A DNA stretch of 64,000 nt from Luteolibacter yonseiensis. Its GTDB lineage: Bacteria > Verrucomicrobiota > Verrucomicrobiia > Verrucomicrobiales > Akkermansiaceae. The notes beneath the pieces are model-generated. The model saw nothing but the letters and a program-made list of their open reading frames with translations, had not been told where the DNA came from and did no database searches. Below, piece after piece: positions 61,918 to 64,000 of the stretch. Made by a program: the position numbers and the translations under genes. Location of the stretch: the NCBI RefSeq assembly GCF_016595465.1, contig NZ_JAENIK010000001.1, forward strand, positions 186,001 through 250,000. The letters run 5' to 3'. Positions within the stretch are counted from its first letter, which is position 1. The number at the start of each line of letters is the position of its first letter.

Positions 61918-62781
61918 TCATTCACCGCCGATCTCCCGCAGGGCGTCGCCCACCGCCTGTGGATCGGTCTGCAGGATCTGGTTGTGTCCGCCGGTGGGGA
62001 GTTCGATGAGTTTCACCACGTCCTTTCCGGTCTCCGCGAGCCGGCGGCTCATCGAGATGGGAATGATCGCATCATCCTCGCTGTGAAGGATGACGACCTT
62101 TCCCGGACCCCGGGCGGCGAGTTCGGCAAGACGCGCCGAATTGTCGAAGCGGTGCCAGACGAGGAACCCGAGCGGAAGCCCGGTGACCTGGCGGCTCATG
62201 TCCATGGTGCTGGTGAAGGGGGAGAGCAGGATGCCGCGCTGGATCTTGAATTCGCTGGCCCCCATCATGCAGGCGGCCGCTCCCAGGCTGTGGCCGAAAA
62301 ACCGGAGTTTACCGGGATCCGGTTCGCCGCCGAGGCCGCAGGCCTGCCATGCGAGTGGCACGGCGGTCTTCAGATTCTCGCGGATCCTGTCAGGGTTCGG
62401 CTTTCCTTCACAATCTCCATAGCCGGGAAAATCGACCAGCAGCCAGGCGTCCTCCTTCGGCGCGTGTGCGGCGATCCAGTCCGACCAATCCAGCGCGACG
62501 GTGCCGTTCCCGCCACAGAGGATCCACAGGTTGCGCGGTGATTTGAGATTCCCTTGGAGAAACGCGCGCTGCCTGCCTTGGGAGGTGGTGAAATCGACCG
62601 TTTTCCCCGAAGTGTCCTTCTGCCATTGCTCCACCATGCCCGTGCCATACGGTCTCGGAAAATAGATGAGGCTCGACTGGCAGCCCACGAGCGACAGCAC
62701 GGGAATCAACAGGATGATTCCGAACAACAAGAGAAGCCGCCGGAACCAGACCCGAAGGGAGGACGAATCGTCGGAGAACAT
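61918..62781 (-). CDS. Alpha/beta hydrolase lipoprotein
   Basis: The 287-residue protein has a lipoprotein signal with lipobox LSLVGC (lipid on Cys34) after a hydrophobic stretch (LLLLFGIILLIPV). The hydrolase core shows the oxyanion strand NLWILCGGNG, nucleophile elbow FFGHSLGAAA near residue 166, an Asp in HSEDDAIIP near 239 and a His in PTGGHNQ near 265. It is probably anchored in the outer or inner membrane and hydrolyses an ester or amide bond. Substrate is not evident. It lies 10 bp downstream of the serine hydrolase gene and is likely co-transcribed. Confidence 0.75.
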   Translation of the reverse strand: MFSDDSSSLRVWFRRLLLLFGIILLIPVLSLVGCQSSLIYFPRPYGTGMVEQWQKDTSGKTVDFTTSQGRQRAFLQGNLKSPRNLWILCGGNGTVALDWSDWIAAHAPKEDAWLLVDFPGYGDCEGKPNPDRIRENLKTAVPLAWQACGLGGEPDPGKLRFFGHSLGAAACMMGASEFKIQRGILLSPFTSTMDMSRQVTGLPLGFLVWHRFDNSARLAELAARGPGKVVILHSEDDAIIPISMSRRLAETGKDVVKLIELPTGGHNQILQTDPQAVGDALREIGGE

Positions 62782-62791
62782 GACAGGGCGG

Positions 62792-63904
62792 TCAGTTTCC
62801 GGAGGTGAGGAATTTTCCGATGAGGAAGCTCACCGCGTCATCGCAGGCCTTCGAACCCAGGTCGGAGTCGATGTTGCAGGCGGCGACGGCGGCGAATTTC
62901 TTATCGGGTGCCAGCCACATCACGGCGAAGTTCATCGTGTTCGTGCCGTTGTGGTTGAGGGCGGTGCCACCGGCCCACGGGCGCTGGACCACCACCCAGC
63001 CGACGGCGTAGTTTTCCGATGGCGGGACGATGGTGTGGAGGAACTTCAGGGAATCCGCCTTCAGCGGCGGATTGTCCGCCACGCCCAGATGGAAATTCGC
63101 ATATTTCGCGAAATCGACGATGGAGAGATGGACCCGCCCGGCGGGGGTGATGGCGGGAGGATTGTCCGCATCGAGCCCGGCGGGGATGGGAAACGGCTCG
63201 CCTTCGCGCAGGATGTGGCCGTAGGGCTGGTCCACCTTGTCGGAAGTGGCGGTTGCTCCGAATCCGGCGCTGTCCATCTTGAGCGGCTTGAAAAGGCGGG
63301 TGCGGATGAGTTCCTGATAGGTCATCCCGCCGACCTTCTCCAACATGGCTCCCGCGATGGTGAAGCCGCCGTTGGAATAGACATTCTTGCTCCCCGGCGG
63401 ATAGGCGGGCGGACTGGTTAGCAGGGCACGAACGAGGTTCGCGCGCTGCGAGGTCTCCGATTTATCGCGATCCTCAACGGTCTTTTTCCATAACTCCGGC
63501 GGCATGTCGCCCGGCACGCCGCCGGTGTTCGAGCAGAGCTGGAGAAGGGTGGCTTTCTTGAAGTCCTCATGGATCTTCATCTTGGGGAAAATCTCCTCCA
63601 CCGTGGTGGACCACTTGATCTTTCCATCCGCCACCAGCATCGCGGCGAGCGAGCCGGTCATGGACTTGGTGCACGAGCCGATGTGGAACTTGTCCCCGAC
63701 CGTGACGGCCGTCTTGTCGCCGGATTTCCGCACACCGGTCGCTCCCGTGGCGATGATCCTGCCATTCAGCACCGCCGCCGCGACCAGCGCGGGGACCTTG
63801 CCGTCCCTGGTGAATTTCGCGAGATCGGCGGAAACGTCCGCAGGTGCCGCGGCAAGAGGACCGGTGAGAACGACGCCGAGGATGAGACGGGTGATGCGGT
63901 TCAT
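62792..63904 (-). CDS. Secreted serine hydrolase of the beta-lactamase (class C/PBP) fold
   Basis: The 370-residue protein has a signal peptide (RITRLILGVVLTGPLAAA) and the three active-site motifs: SCTK near residue 77 (Ser-x-x-Lys), YSN near 177 (Tyr-x-Asn) and HNG near 318 (in place of KTG). This pattern belongs to the EstB, AmpC and D-aminopeptidase branch, whose members are esterases, peptidases or carboxypeptidases as often as beta-lactamases. The enzyme should act in the periplasm. It is the first gene of a pair with the alpha/beta hydrolase lipoprotein. Confidence 0.8.
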   Translation of the reverse strand: MNRITRLILGVVLTGPLAAAPADVSADLAKFTRDGKVPALVAAAVLNGRIIATGATGVRKSGDKTAVTVGDKFHIGSCTKSMTGSLAAMLVADGKIKWSTTVEEIFPKMKIHEDFKKATLLQLCSNTGGVPGDMPPELWKKTVEDRDKSETSQRANLVRALLTSPPAYPPGSKNVYSNGGFTIAGAMLEKVGGMTYQELIRTRLFKPLKMDSAGFGATATSDKVDQPYGHILREGEPFPIPAGLDADNPPAITPAGRVHLSIVDFAKYANFHLGVADNPPLKADSLKFLHTIVPPSENYAVGWVVVQRPWAGGTALNHNGTNTMNFAVMWLAPDKKFAAVAACNIDSDLGSKACDDAVSFLIGKFLTSGN

Positions 63905-64000
63905 GGGTTTGATGTCAGCTCGAAATAAATTGCAAAAGCGGCGGGAGGCATTGCGAGCAAAGCCAGGCTTGCCACCAAAAGCGGTCTTTTCCCTATCCCG

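Overview
The window looks like a piece of a chromosome from a Verrucomicrobiota bacterium, probably close to Luteolibacter, Haloferula or Prosthecobacter. This placement is an inference. It rests on the high-GC coding sequence, a DUF1501 Tat-exported protein paired with a PPC-domain protein, a DUF4175-like/squalene-cyclase-like operon, many small secreted repeat proteins, and interspersed GAACATCG-type repeats. I saw no rRNA, tRNA, insertion sequence, CRISPR array or replication origin. Forty-five protein genes can be supported, and the first one runs off the left edge.

Layout, left half. 1-2782: an HxlR-type regulator divergent from a CPVC thioredoxin-like protein, then a YdjM-like membrane protein and a TatD-family hydrolase. 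2999-4785: an AT-richer two-gene cassette (DUF262 plus a HEPN nuclease-like protein) that looks like acquired defence or toxin-antitoxin material. 4986-11637: a secreted GH2 glycosidase, a LolA-like protein, an HTH protein, a PanE-like reductase and a PIN-domain toxin with its small partner. 11839-20331: six genes with overlapping ends, encoding a large membrane coiled-coil protein, a secreted protein, a squalene-cyclase-like barrel protein and three tandem paralogues of one architecture. 20354-22863: two overlapping genes for secreted helical-repeat proteins. 23145-27060: the PPC-domain and DUF1501 pair, separated by a 45-bp inverted repeat. 27171-29738: a membrane pseudokinase.

Layout, right half. 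29827-32794: TerC, SufE, a UbiA prenyltransferase and a lipoate ligase-like protein. 32795-33381: a gene-free stretch with a strong sigma-54 promoter match followed by a short structured RNA and a textbook terminator. 33382-41981: a 1653-residue hybrid histidine kinase, an NtrC-type sigma-54 activator and an assimilatory nitrate reductase. 42186-47305: DUF58, two copies of a 132-bp repeat, RecQ, an amidase and a YkgJ-like protein. 49054-52446: MprF and an AcvB/VirJ-like hydrolase, a probable lysyl-phosphatidylglycerol synthase and hydrolase pair. 52474-63904: a DUF2339 giant membrane protein, an S41 protease, a BlaI/BlaR-type regulatory pair with a companion secreted protein, an M13 peptidase, an alpha/beta hydrolase and a beta-lactamase-fold hydrolase.

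The parts most worth a second look are the sigma-54 promoter and small RNA beside an NtrC-type two-component system, the DUF262-HEPN cassette, the three-paralogue envelope operon, the shared sensor domain in the BlaR-like locus and the unexplained 132-bp repeats. All functions are read from sequence motifs and recalled family knowledge. No database search was possible.
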